64,000 nt of DNA from Nitrospirillum amazonense (GCF_007828035.1 NZ_VITV01000012.1:1-64000); one strand, 5' to 3'. Shown: positions 19,032 through 27,987, counted from the first letter of the stretch. The notes: a model not told the origin generated them from the letters alone. A program made the numbers and translations.

Positions 19032-19651
19032 CAGCGCACCATGCGCCGGTGCGGTCGCACCAGGCGGGACTGCGCCGCCGACCGGCCGGCGGCCGCCGCC
19101 TCCGCCACCGCCTTGAAGCCCTGGGCGGCGCGCAGATTGTTGACGGTGAAACCATCCTTGGGACTGAAGGCCAGCAGCAGGCGGGATCGGGCCTGCCGCT
19201 CATTCCCCGCCCATACCCGGACACGGTGGGTGTAGCGCCAGAGGGGACAGATCTCCTCCATCCCCGCCGCCGCCCGTTCCATCAGGCTGCGGCTGTTCAG
19301 GTCCGCCAGGTAAAGCTGGTCGTCCAGGGTGGCGTCCCCCACCTCATGCCACACCTCCACCCGCCGCCGCTCCAGTTCCTCGCACTCCTGTTCCATGCGG
19401 TGCAGGATGGTGTTGAGGCGGAAGCGTTCGGCGTTGCGCCGGTCGCGCAGGGCGGCATTGGCCCGGTTGGTCGCCCACAGGTTTTCCGTGGTGCGGCGCG
19501 TCTGCTGGATCTCATACTTGATGCGACGGTATTTCGCCGCCCATTCGTAGATGTCCACGATCACCAGGCGCAGCACTTCCAGCAGCGCGATGGCGGCCAC
19601 AACGGCGCCCGCGACCGACAATACCACCAGATCCGACTGGACGACCTGCAC
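19031..19651 (-). CDS. Membrane-anchored coiled-coil protein, pair B first gene
   Basis: The 206-residue paralogue of the 16213-16794 product starts at GTG. It has one membrane helix (residues 8-32, VVLSVAGAVVAAIALLEVLRL), a helical stalk with IKYEIQQTRRTTENLWATNR, the shared RRRVEVWHEVG and GMEEICPLWRYTHRVRVWA motifs and an Arg-rich end. The gene order (this gene, then the coiled-coil partner) is the same in both pairs, so a two-gene block was duplicated. Divergence is substantial, so the duplication is not recent. Function is unknown. Confidence 0.65.
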   Translation of the reverse strand: MQVVQSDLVVLSVAGAVVAAIALLEVLRLVIVDIYEWAAKYRRIKYEIQQTRRTTENLWATNRANAALRDRRNAERFRLNTILHRMEQECEELERRRVEVWHEVGDATLDDQLYLADLNSRSLMERAAAGMEEICPLWRYTHRVRVWAGNERQARSRLLLAFSPKDGFTVNNLRAAQGFKAVAEAAAAGRSAAQSRLVRPHRRMVR

Positions 19652-19915
19652 GGGGACCTACCCTGACTTACCTCTCCCGCTCATGTCCGAACGATACAGC
19701 CTAAGGCCGTAGTCGGCCTGCCCAAAATACCCGCCTAAGTCATCCGGACAGGCCCCCTGCCCAACCGGGGAGGGCAGATGCATGAGGTCCCCACCGGCAC
19801 CCGCCGGATGCCCCGTCGCCCCCTTATCGCGCCCCGGGGCAAAGGGGGGGTTGGCGTGGCGCGGCGCCCTCCCCTATCCTGGCCGCCAACCATAATTCCA
19901 ACGGAAACCCACCCC

Positions 19916-22618
19916 ATGGACAGCCGCCTCGACACGGCCACGCCCCACGCCATCCACCTTCGCGATTACGCCCCGCCGGCGTGGCTGATCGACACCGTGG
20001 ATCTGCATGTCGATTTGCGGGAGGAGGCGGCCACCATCCGCTCCACCCTGACCGTGCGGCGCAACCCGGCCTCGGGGCCGGCCTCGGGGCCCGCCTCGGG
20101 GAATGCCGCCGCCGCGCTGGACCTGGACGGCCAGGAACTGGAACTGCTGGCCGTGCGCATGGACAACCGCCTGCTGGGGCCCGACGATTACACCCTGACG
20201 CCGGAACGGCTGACCCTGGCCGGTCTCGCCGACCACGCCACGGTGGAGATCACCACCCGCACCCGGCCGCAGGACAACACGGCGCTGGAGGGGCTGTACA
20301 AGTCATCCGGCAACTACTGCACCCAGTGCGAGGCGGAAGGCTTCCGCAAGATCACCTATTTCCTGGACCGCCCGGACGTGATGGCGCGCTACACCACCAC
20401 CATCGAGGCGGAGCGGGCGCGCTATCCCGTGCTGCTGTCCAACGGCAACCTGACGGCCAGCGGCGACAGCGCGACCGAGGCCGGGCGCCATTGGGCGCGG
20501 TGGGAGGATCCCTGGCCCAAGCCCTGCTACCTGTTCGCGCTGGTGGCCGGCACGCTGGTGCACATCGAGGACCGCTTCACCACCCGCTCCGGCCGCGAGG
20601 TGGCGCTGCGCATCTATGTCGAGCCGGGAAATGAGGCCAAGTGCGGCCACGCCATGGAGTCCCTGAAGAAATCCATGAAATGGGATGAGGACGTCTATGG
20701 CCTGGAGTACGACCTGGACATCTTCAACATCGTCGCCGTGTCCGACTTCAACATGGGGGCGATGGAGAACAAGAGCCTGAACGTCTTCAACACCAAGTAC
20801 ATCCTTGCCCAGCCGGAGACAGCCACCGACACCGACTTCCTCGGCATCGAGACGGTGGTGGCGCATGAGTACTTCCATAACTGGACGGGCAACCGCGTCA
20901 CCTGCCGCGACTGGTTCCAGCTGAGCCTGAAGGAAGGCCTGACCGTCTTCCGCGACCAGGAATTCTCCGCCGACATGAACTCCGCGCCGGTGAAGCGCAT
21001 CCAGGACGTGCAGCGCCTGCGCCAGGTGCAGTTCAACGAGGACGCCGGCCCCACCGCCCACTCTGTGCGGCCGGAAAGCTATATCGAGATCAGCAACTTC
21101 TACACGCCCACCGTCTACGAGAAGGGCGCGGAGGTGCTGCGCATGTACCGCACCCTGCTGGGCAACGCGGGATATCGCAAGGGTATCGACCTATATTTCG
21201 CCCGCCATGACGGCCAGGCGGTGACGACGGACGACTTTCTGGCCGCCATGGTGGAGGCCAATGGCCAAAAGCCCGCCGACCCCTTGTGGGCGCAATTCCA
21301 GCGCTGGTATTCCCAGGCCGGCACGCCGGTAGTGTCGGGCGAGGGCCGGCACGATGCCGCCGCCGGCACCTACACACTGACCTTGCGCCAGACGGTGCCG
21401 GCCACGCCGGGCCAGCCGGACAAGCTTCCCCAGGTCATCCCCGTCGCCCTGGGCCTGGTGGGCCCGGACGGCAGGGATATGCCCCTCACTCTCCAGGGCG
21501 AAACCGAAACCGGCGCCACCACCCGCACCCTGGCCCTGACGGAAGCAGAACAGAGCTTCACCTTCACCGGCGTGGCCAACGCGCCGGTACCGTCGCTGCT
21601 GCGCGGCTTCTCCGCCCCGGTGCGGTTGGACTTCAAGCAGGATGACGCGGCGCTGACCTTCCTCATGGCCCACGACAGCGACGCCTTCAACCGGTGGGAG
21701 GCCGGGCAGACCCTGGCCACCCGCCTGATCCTGGCCGATGTCGACGCGCGCGCCCAGGGCGCCGAAGCCACCGTGCCCCGGGCCTATATCGATGCCACGG
21801 CCCAGACCCTGGCGCGGGCGGGGGAGGACCGGGCATTCGCCGCTCTGGCCTTGGCCCTGCCGACGGAGGGCTATCTGGGCCAGCAGCGTGCCACCGTGGA
21901 CGTGGATGGCATCCATGCCGCCCGCCTGGCCTTGCGCCGCACCCTGGCGCGCGAGCTGAACGGCGCCTTCCGCAAAGCCTATGATGGCAACCGCACCAAT
22001 GGCGCCTTCACCATCACGCCCGACGCCATGGGCCGCCGCGCGCTCAAGAACGCGGCGCTGGCCTACCTGATGGCGCTGGACGACGCCCCGGCGCGCGCCC
22101 TGTGCCTGGCGCAATACCAGGGCGCCACCACCATGACGGATGCCATCGCGGCGCTGGCGCTGATCGCCGACAGCGCCATGGATGAGCGGGCGGGCTGCCT
22201 GGCGGACTTCGCCGACCGCTGGAAGCATGAGGCGCTGGTGATGGACAAGTGGTTCGCGGTGCAGGCGCTGAGCGATCGGCCGGACACGCTGGACCGGGTG
22301 CGGGGCCTGATGGACCATCCGTCCTTCTCCATCCGCAACCCCAACAAGGTCTACGCCCTGGTGGGCAGCTTCGCCGCCAACCCGTCCAAGTTCCACGCCG
22401 CCGACGGCAGCGGCTACGCCTTCCTGGCCGACACGGTGCTGACGCTGGACAAGCTGAATCCCCAGGTGGCCAGCCGCATGGTGAAGCCATTGGCCCGCTG
22501 GCGCCCCTATGACGCCGGCCGGCAGGAACACGCCAAGGCGGCGCTGGAGCGCATCGTGGGAACCGCCGGCCTGTCGCGTGATGTCTATGAGATTGCGTCG
22601 AAGAGTTTGGCTGGGTAA
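19916..22618 (+). CDS. pepN: Aminopeptidase N (M1 family)
   Basis: The 900-residue zinc aminopeptidase removes N-terminal residues from peptides in the cytosol. GAMEN (281-285) binds the free N-terminus, HEYFHNW (H317, E318, H321) with E340 gives the zinc site, and ITYFLDRPDVMARY is typical of the proteobacterial PepN group. The C-terminal half is the usual helical domain with NPNKVYALVGSF. The ATG was chosen because the upstream in-frame sequence is low-complexity and non-homologous. A 12-nt tandem repeat encoding PASGPASGPASG (51-62) lies in a loop of the N-terminal beta domain. A good terminator follows the stop. Confidence 0.95.
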   Translation: MDSRLDTATPHAIHLRDYAPPAWLIDTVDLHVDLREEAATIRSTLTVRRNPASGPASGPASGNAAAALDLDGQELELLAVRMDNRLLGPDDYTLTPERLTLAGLADHATVEITTRTRPQDNTALEGLYKSSGNYCTQCEAEGFRKITYFLDRPDVMARYTTTIEAERARYPVLLSNGNLTASGDSATEAGRHWARWEDPWPKPCYLFALVAGTLVHIEDRFTTRSGREVALRIYVEPGNEAKCGHAMESLKKSMKWDEDVYGLEYDLDIFNIVAVSDFNMGAMENKSLNVFNTKYILAQPETATDTDFLGIETVVAHEYFHNWTGNRVTCRDWFQLSLKEGLTVFRDQEFSADMNSAPVKRIQDVQRLRQVQFNEDAGPTAHSVRPESYIEISNFYTPTVYEKGAEVLRMYRTLLGNAGYRKGIDLYFARHDGQAVTTDDFLAAMVEANGQKPADPLWAQFQRWYSQAGTPVVSGEGRHDAAAGTYTLTLRQTVPATPGQPDKLPQVIPVALGLVGPDGRDMPLTLQGETETGATTRTLALTEAEQSFTFTGVANAPVPSLLRGFSAPVRLDFKQDDAALTFLMAHDSDAFNRWEAGQTLATRLILADVDARAQGAEATVPRAYIDATAQTLARAGEDRAFAALALALPTEGYLGQQRATVDVDGIHAARLALRRTLARELNGAFRKAYDGNRTNGAFTITPDAMGRRALKNAALAYLMALDDAPARALCLAQYQGATTMTDAIAALALIADSAMDERAGCLADFADRWKHEALVMDKWFAVQALSDRPDTLDRVRGLMDHPSFSIRNPNKVYALVGSFAANPSKFHAADGSGYAFLADTVLTLDKLNPQVASRMVKPLARWRPYDAGRQEHAKAALERIVGTAGLSRDVYEIASKSLAG
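20069..20102 (+). repeat. 12-nt in-frame tandem repeat in pepN
   Basis: The unit GCCTCGGGGCCG occurs nearly perfectly three times in a row (the last copy partial), adding ASGP units to the N-terminal domain. The length is a multiple of three, so slippage would not break the frame. Confidence 0.8.
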
Positions 22619-22635
22619 ATAGACAAATAAAAACA

Positions 22636-22669
22636 GCGCCGCGCCACAATACTGGCGCGGCGTTTCTTC
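22636..22669 (+). terminator. Intrinsic terminator of pepN
   Basis: A 10-bp perfect stem plus one G-T pair (GCGCCGCGCCA against TGGCGCGGCGT) with a 6-nt loop is followed by TTTCTTCT, 18 bases after the pepN stop. Confidence 0.8.
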
Positions 22670-22742
22670 TCATTTCTGAATTCACAGACCCTTATATTGA
22701 CTATATAAGGCTAATATTAATTTACCCCTCACGACGGTCATC

Positions 22743-23264
22743 ATGACATTCCTGAAAATGAATAGGCCGACACGGCTCTCTTTTTTTATCCTGCCCCTGT
22801 TGGCTGGCTGCGTGCCTTTCAGCAGCAGCGAAGCGGTAAAGGCCCTGCCCGTCACGCTGGCGCATGACAGCTACGTCTCCGACATCGAGATCAAGGCCCT
22901 GCCCCCTGACGCCACGCCCGAGTTCAAGGCCAAGCTGGAGCTGGCTTTGCGTACGGAACTGACCAAGTGCGCCAAGGGCAGCCATCCCCTGCGCGTGGAG
23001 GCCCGTGTCGCCCGCTTCAATGGTGAGAACGCCGGACGGGCCCTGCTGCTAGGCGATTCCAACATCGTCCGTGGTTCCGTCCAGCTGTTCGATCCGGCCA
23101 ACGGCGCCTTGGTGGGCGACTATGATGTCAACCGTTCGGTGGGCGGCGGTGGCGTGCTGGGGGCCATCGGCCTCAGCGGCGCTGAAGGTCAGATGGCCCA
23201 GGCCTTCGCCAACCAGGTCTGCGACCAGGCCTTCAAGGCCGAGACGAAGCCGCAGAGCCACTGA
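22743..23264 (+). CDS. Putative lipoprotein of unknown function
   Basis: The 173-residue protein starts with a basic n-region, a hydrophobic FFILPLLAGC segment and a lipobox (LAGC) with Cys near residue 22, so it should be lipidated. The rest has alternating hydrophobic strands (VSDIEIKALPPDATPEFKAK, HPLRVEARVARFNGENAGRA) and a Gly-rich VGGGGVLGAIGLSG near the C-terminus, which recalls DUF4410-like lipoproteins. A second lipoprotein gene converges on it from the right. The start could also be the Met six codons in. No ribosome-binding site is obvious. Confidence 0.7.
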   Translation: MTFLKMNRPTRLSFFILPLLAGCVPFSSSEAVKALPVTLAHDSYVSDIEIKALPPDATPEFKAKLELALRTELTKCAKGSHPLRVEARVARFNGENAGRALLLGDSNIVRGSVQLFDPANGALVGDYDVNRSVGGGGVLGAIGLSGAEGQMAQAFANQVCDQAFKAETKPQSH

Positions 23265-23316
23265 GCCAGGAAGGCGGTCGGGGCGGCGAACGCTCGTCCG
23301 CCGCCCTCCGCCGTCA

Positions 23317-23937
23317 TCAGCTTGTTGGGCCACCGGCGGCAGCCGGCGCCGCTACCACTGGCGACTGCTTACCGGTCAGCGTGGCCACGAAGGCAGGGTC
23401 GGCGAACATCTTGGCCAGAGCGTCATTCAGCGCGCTGGCAACAGTTTCCGCCGCGTTGGAGCCATTGGCCATCAAGATGGTCTTCTTCGCCGTGCCAGCA
23501 TAGGTCTGGGTGAAGACGGGCGCCCCCGCGCCGGTCCCCACCGAAACCGTCAGGTTGACGTCGCCGTTGGCCGTGCCGGAAAACACGCCGGCACCGTACT
23601 GGTTGTAGAATTGGTTGATGGAAACGGTGAGGGGACGACCGCCCGCCTGAACATGAAAGCCGCGCGCCTCCAACTCGACCTTCAGCGCGTCGGTCACGAT
23701 GGTCGGCACGTCCTTGTCGGAACGGATGGCCGCCATTTCAGTGCCGAAGCCATTGATCTTGGCGGAGATGCGATTGCGGTCGGAGGTGCGCGCGTCCACC
23801 ACGGTCAGGCCCACCGGCTTGGCATCGGCGACGACCTCAGCCTTGGTGGGAACGTACTTCACGGTCGCGACGTCTTCGGATAGCGCGCAACCGGCCAGCA
23901 TGGAAACCGCCGCGAACGCGGCGACAATCCTGATCAT
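23317..23937 (-). CDS. YajG-family lipoprotein
   Basis: The 206-residue protein has an N-terminal signal with lipobox LAGC (Cys about 17). The following domain, with VGLTVVDARTSDRNRISAKI, VTDALKVELEARGFHV and LTVSINQFYNQYGAGVFSG, fits the YajG lipoprotein family. Function in the envelope is not established. The ATG was taken because GGGGGTAAG lies just upstream; an in-frame TTG one codon earlier is not needed. It is convergent with the neighbouring lipoprotein gene, 52 bases away. Confidence 0.75.
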   Translation of the reverse strand: MIRIVAAFAAVSMLAGCALSEDVATVKYVPTKAEVVADAKPVGLTVVDARTSDRNRISAKINGFGTEMAAIRSDKDVPTIVTDALKVELEARGFHVQAGGRPLTVSINQFYNQYGAGVFSGTANGDVNLTVSVGTGAGAPVFTQTYAGTAKKTILMANGSNAAETVASALNDALAKMFADPAFVATLTGKQSPVVAAPAAAGGPTS

Positions 23938-24212
23938 CAACTTACCCCCATGTCTTATGTGTATCGTCTGCGACGATCCACTCTAGTTCTTCAGGGGTAT
24001 GTCAAAGCGATGATCTCGAGCAATATTATGTTACATTAATGTATTAATATTCGCATCGCCGGCAAAGCGGCTACAAGGGTAGTGAAGCTCGGTAGGCCAT
24101 TGTTCATACGGCTGAAAACGCTCGCTACTCGGAGTTGGCTCCGCCCGACACGTCCACATCTCGGCCAGACCGCGTCAGAATGACGCACCTCGAGGCTTTC
24201 TCCGCCCTGGCC

Positions 24213-25118
24213 CTAGTGAGCCAACAGCACCGGCAGGGTGGCGTTGTAAAGCACATGGCGGGTAACGCCACCCAGGATCATCTCCCGCAGGCGGCTGTGA
24301 CCGTAGCCGCCCAGCACCATCAGATCGGCACCCGTGTCCGCCGCGGCCGCCAGCAGCAAGGCGCCTACCGACCGGCCCTCCGCCATAGGCTGGCGCACCT
24401 GGGCCTTGATGCCGTGCCACGCGAGATAACCGGCCAGGTCGCGACCAGCGGCGCCCTCGGTCTTGTCCGTCTCGACCGCGATGACGGTCACTGCCTCCGC
24501 CGCCTTCAGCAGGGGCAAGGACTGGGCCACGGCCTGGGTCGATTCGCGGCTGCCGTTCCAGGCGAGAAGGACGCGGCGGCCCAGGCCCGTTTCCGCCCGG
24601 AAGGCAGGCGGCACGATCAACAGGGGCCGGGCGCTGGCCAGCAGGATGGCCTCCAGCATCAGCAGGGCCTCACCCCCCACCGTCTCGCCCACCTGCGCCA
24701 TGACGCTGATGTCCGCCAGGCGGGCCTCGGCCACGGCCACATCCTCCTGGCTGCCCACGACCTCGCGGAAGTCGCCGGTCAGGGAAGCATCGGGGGCCGC
24801 GTCCGGGGTGTCGGCGAGGGTGGCGCCGGCCTCGGCCAGGGCGGCATCGAAGGCCTGGCGGGCGCGGGTGCGGTGGTTGCGCGACTCCTGCTCCACCATG
24901 GTCATGATCTCCTCGACCAGGGCGCCCGACACCCCTTCGCCCAGGGCCGGCACCGCCTCGCGCGGGTCGGGGTTGGGCACCAGGCCCAGGACGTGGCCGC
25001 CGGCCGGCCGCGCCAGGGCGAAGGCCGCCGCCAGGGCGGCGCGGTCACCGGCGCCGCCGGTCAGCACGGACAGGATCTTGGCATAAGCCACGGGGGCAGC
25101 CACGGGGGCACTGGACAT
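24213..25118 (-). CDS. Tandem universal stress protein (UspA) family protein
   Basis: The 301-residue protein contains two Usp-like halves. The C-terminal half carries the ATP-binding G-2x-G-9x-G(S/T)-type motif in LGGYGHSRLREMILGGVTRHVL and the expected strands (RRVLLAWNGSRESTQAV). The N-terminal half is degenerate and lacks a clear motif. Usp proteins bind ATP and modulate stress survival. The gene stands alone between a non-coding gap and the kinase-like gene. There is no signal peptide and the location is the cytoplasm. Confidence 0.88.
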   Translation of the reverse strand: MSSAPVAAPVAYAKILSVLTGGAGDRAALAAAFALARPAGGHVLGLVPNPDPREAVPALGEGVSGALVEEIMTMVEQESRNHRTRARQAFDAALAEAGATLADTPDAAPDASLTGDFREVVGSQEDVAVAEARLADISVMAQVGETVGGEALLMLEAILLASARPLLIVPPAFRAETGLGRRVLLAWNGSRESTQAVAQSLPLLKAAEAVTVIAVETDKTEGAAGRDLAGYLAWHGIKAQVRQPMAEGRSVGALLLAAAADTGADLMVLGGYGHSRLREMILGGVTRHVLYNATLPVLLAH

Positions 25119-25259
25119 GGGGCCGTTCTCCTCTCGTCACCCGCGCCCGCGCGGGCCGGAACATCATGGAGAAGCTTCACCGTTCGGGCGGGCGCCCGCA
25201 TTGACGTGCCTCAAGCGTGGACCCGCGGCCGCGTAGGCGCAAGGGCCGAAGGCGGCGGC

Positions 25260-26942
25260 TCAGGCGTCGGGCCGCCAGGGCTCCGGCCGGGCCAGCTGGC
25301 TCAACAGGCGGCGGGCCACGTCGGCTGCAGAACCCAGCACCGACAGGATGTCCCAACGCATCTCTCCCAGGCCGCGGCCGCCACGCTCCCCTTTGGGGCG
25401 GCCTTCATCGGCCGCCTGCTGCTGGTTCAGCACCAGCCACAGGCCCAGGAAGGGCACGGGCGCCGCATGGGCCACCGCCTCGATATCCGCCCGCTGGTCC
25501 GGCCGGGCATACACGGCATCCGCCACCACGGCATGGCCGGCCTCCAGCACCAGCCCGGCGCGCCCCGCCATTTCGCCATAAACACGGGTGGTCACCGCCT
25601 CGCTGTAGCCCGAAGCCGCCAGCGTCCCCTCCTCCGGCGCGTCCAGCAGGCGGCGGCGCAGCGCCTCGGACTGCAGGATGACGGCACCGGGGATGGGCCC
25701 GATCTCCGGCGCCAGCATGCGGGCCAGGGTGGACTTGCCCGTCCCCGGCAGGCCGCCGATGGCGATCAGGCGGGGTGCCCGGGGATTGAGGGCGGACAGG
25801 GCCAGGTCCAGGTAGGCCGCCGCCTCGCGCCGGAAGGAGGCGCCCGCCCCCACCGGCCGCCGGGCCGCCGCCGTGCTGGCCGTCATGTGGGCGCGGATGG
25901 CGGCGCATAGGCTGACGAACAGGGGTAGCAACGCCAAGCCGGCGAAATCGCCCGTCTGTTCCAGATAGCGGTTCAGCACCAGGTTGGCGAAAGGCCGCAG
26001 CCGGCGGTGCTCCAGATCCATCAGCAGGTAGGCGAGGTCGTGGAAAACGTCGATGACCGCCGGGCCCCCATCCACCCTGTCCCCATCCCGGGGGGCGCAG
26101 GCTTCCTCCAACAGGATGGCGGCGCCGAACAGGGTGGGCCGCCCACCCCATAGACAGATGTTGCCCAGTTGCAGGTCGCCATGGCAGGGCCGGACATAGC
26201 CGGAGCGGCGACGGCGTTCGATCAGCCATTCCTGACGGGCCACGGCCGCCATCAACCCACGCTCCAGCCGGTCCAGCGCCGGGGGATCGAACAGGTCGGG
26301 ATGCTGGCGCAACGCGCCCAGGGCGCCGGCCACCGCCGCTCGCACCACTTCCACCCCACCGGGGGGTGGCCAACCGGCACGCCCGGCGCCCTCGTCATGA
26401 GCGCTTTCGTGCAGGGTGGCCACGGCGTCGGCCACGGCCCGCATGCCGTCGCGGGTCAGCAACCCGGCCTCCGCCTGGCGGTCGAACAGGCTGGATTCGG
26501 CGAAGCGGCGCATGACCACCACCCAGTCCACCGCCGCTGCCCAGCCCCCTGCCCTCCAGTCCGCCGCCGCCAAATCCGCCGCCCCCAAATCCGCCAGTGT
26601 CCCGCCGGCGCCGGAACCGGCGGGCGCTAGCACCAGGCGGCCATCGGCCCCCGGCACCACCGCCAGCACGCCCTCATACAGGCCCGGCGCCGTGCGCCGG
26701 TTAACGGCGACCTCGGCCAGGGCCACGCGGCGCCGGCGATCGGGCGTGGACAGGTCCAGGTGGGGGAAATGGACGGCGCGCCGTATCTTGTAGGCGCGAT
26801 CCCCGGCCAGGAAGATGATGGCGCTGTCGGTATCGATTCGCTCCACCGCCAAACCCTGGTGGGTCGCCGGATCGCCCAACAGGGCGATCGTGGCGGCTTG
26901 GTCCATCAGGGTCGGGTTCGCGGTCGCCGGACACAGATCCAT
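25260..26942 (-). CDS. Two-domain protein: APH-like kinase plus P-loop kinase-like ATPase
   Basis: This is a 560-residue fusion. The N-terminal part (about residues 1-370) is an aminoglycoside-phosphotransferase/choline-kinase-like fold with CHGDLQLGNICLW (catalytic loop) and IDVFHDLAYLLMDLEHR (metal-binding Asp). The C-terminal part (about 385-555) has a P-loop GLPGTGKSTLA (Walker A) and looks like a gluconate-kinase-type or zeta-toxin-like small-molecule kinase domain. The fusion is widespread in alphaproteobacteria, usually annotated as bifunctional aminoglycoside phosphotransferase/ATP-binding protein. The substrate is unknown and an antibiotic role should not be assumed. The first ATG is used; a Met 12 codons later is possible. 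Confidence 0.82.
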   Translation of the reverse strand: MDLCPATANPTLMDQAATIALLGDPATHQGLAVERIDTDSAIIFLAGDRAYKIRRAVHFPHLDLSTPDRRRRVALAEVAVNRRTAPGLYEGVLAVVPGADGRLVLAPAGSGAGGTLADLGAADLAAADWRAGGWAAAVDWVVVMRRFAESSLFDRQAEAGLLTRDGMRAVADAVATLHESAHDEGAGRAGWPPPGGVEVVRAAVAGALGALRQHPDLFDPPALDRLERGLMAAVARQEWLIERRRRSGYVRPCHGDLQLGNICLWGGRPTLFGAAILLEEACAPRDGDRVDGGPAVIDVFHDLAYLLMDLEHRRLRPFANLVLNRYLEQTGDFAGLALLPLFVSLCAAIRAHMTASTAAARRPVGAGASFRREAAAYLDLALSALNPRAPRLIAIGGLPGTGKSTLARMLAPEIGPIPGAVILQSEALRRRLLDAPEEGTLAASGYSEAVTTRVYGEMAGRAGLVLEAGHAVVADAVYARPDQRADIEAVAHAAPVPFLGLWLVLNQQQAADEGRPKGERGGRGLGEMRWDILSVLGSAADVARRLLSQLARPEPWRPDA

Positions 26943-27328
26943 GTCCTGATTTTAAAGGCGTTTTATGACAGGCTATCGTGCGCCCCACGCCGATTTTTCC
27001 GGCCTGTGACGCCCGACATCGCCCCCACCCCCGCCTTGCGGCCTATACCCCTGATATTGTGCAGTCGCGAAACCATATACGATGAGCGCATTACGTCTAT
27101 GGGGCGCGCTTTCATGAAATCGTAACTGGGACGCCCTATTAAGGCGACGCCCAGGGTGTGGGTATGGCCTTGCGCGTGTGTAGCCTGGGTGGCTGAACGC
27201 CTGTTTGTCGCATATGCGCAACAGTCGTCGGCTATGCGAGGCAAAAGGTAGCGGTCACTGCTTTGGTCGTTGAGTTGCCTGGCCTATTCGGGAATCATCC
27301 TGAAAACTTCTTAATAAGGATCGCGGTC
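26943..27328. other. Non-coding gap before the PagL-like gene
   Basis: No gene is supported in these 386 bases. The segment contains the 10-bp palindrome CGCATATGCG (27209-27218), which reappears 755 bases further on, beyond the PagL-like gene. AATAAGGATC, the ribosome-binding region of that gene, sits at the right edge. Confidence 0.6.
27209..27218. repeat. Palindrome CGCATATGCG, copy 1
   Basis: This is a perfect 10-bp palindrome about 110 bases upstream of the PagL-like start, in a TTGTCGCATATGCGCAAC context. The same sequence occurs at 27973-27982. Confidence 0.5.
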
Positions 27329-27865
27329 GTGATACGGCGTCTTCTGAAGTCCACGGTATTGGCGTTGGGGCTGGTTACAGCCGCGGCGCCGGCGTTCGCC
27401 GAGGACACCCCCAGCTTCCTCAGCTTCGGCATCGGCGAGTACGACGTGCTGCGGACCGGGCCGAAGCACAACACGACCGACTACCGCGTCGAGTATCGCC
27501 CCAACACCTCGCTGTTCAGCAACAGCTGGATCCGCATCAGCCCCTGGGTGGGCGGCGAGTTCACCGGCCAGGGCGGCGCGTATGGCGTGGGCGGCGTCCT
27601 GTTCGACATTCCGCTGGGCAGCTCCTTCGACTTCACGCCCAACTTCGGCGTTGGCGTCTACGGCACCGGCAGCGGCAAGAACCTCGGCAGCTGGGTGGAA
27701 TTCCGCTCCACCGCCGAAATCTCCTACAAGTTCGAGAACCAGAGCCGCGTGGGCCTGTCCTTCGGCCACATCTCCAACGCCGGCATCGGCGAAGTGAACC
27801 CCGGTTCCGAAATCGTGACCCTGTACTACCACATCCCCACCAGCTGGCTGTTCGGCGGCTGGTAA
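27329..27865 (+). CDS. PagL-like lipid A 3-O-deacylase / acyloxyacyl hydrolase family
   Basis: The 178-residue protein has a cleavable signal (VIRRLLKSTVLALGLVTAAA then AFA) and a beta-barrel-like body of alternating strands ending in an aromatic residue (SWLFGGW), as outer-membrane proteins do. FGHISNAGIGEVNPGSE near the C-terminus matches the PagL active-site region, where His and Ser (H-x-S) and a downstream Glu act together. PagL removes the 3-O acyl chain of lipid A. The GTG start was chosen because AAGGA lies nine bases upstream and it begins the signal peptide; the in-frame extension upstream is not signal-like. Confidence 0.8.
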   Translation: MIRRLLKSTVLALGLVTAAAPAFAEDTPSFLSFGIGEYDVLRTGPKHNTTDYRVEYRPNTSLFSNSWIRISPWVGGEFTGQGGAYGVGGVLFDIPLGSSFDFTPNFGVGVYGTGSGKNLGSWVEFRSTAEISYKFENQSRVGLSFGHISNAGIGEVNPGSEIVTLYYHIPTSWLFGGW

Positions 27866-27898
27866 GCCGGTCGAGGCCATCAGGTCGCGATGGATCAG

Positions 27899-27925
27899 AA
27901 GGGCGCCTCCGGGCGCCCTTTTTCG
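27899..27925 (+). terminator. Intrinsic terminator of the PagL-like gene
   Basis: AAGGGCGCC pairs perfectly with GGCGCCCTT around a 4-nt loop and is followed by TTTCG, 33 bases past the stop codon. Confidence 0.8.
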
Positions 27926-27972
27926 TTTGGCGAATTCAGGTGTGCGGCCGTCCCCTTGGCAGGCGCGCTCAA

Positions 27973-27982
27973 CGCATATGCG
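27973..27982. repeat. Palindrome CGCATATGCG, copy 2
   Basis: This is a second perfect copy of the 10-bp palindrome, located beyond the PagL-like gene and just before a hairpin that follows the tRNA-Lys gene on the minus strand. Confidence 0.5.
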
Positions 27983-27987
27983 AAATA

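Noticed and set aside
25260-26942. Aminoglycoside resistance gene
   Set aside because: The APH-like fold is shared by many metabolite kinases, and this fusion is a common core-genome protein, so resistance is not supported.
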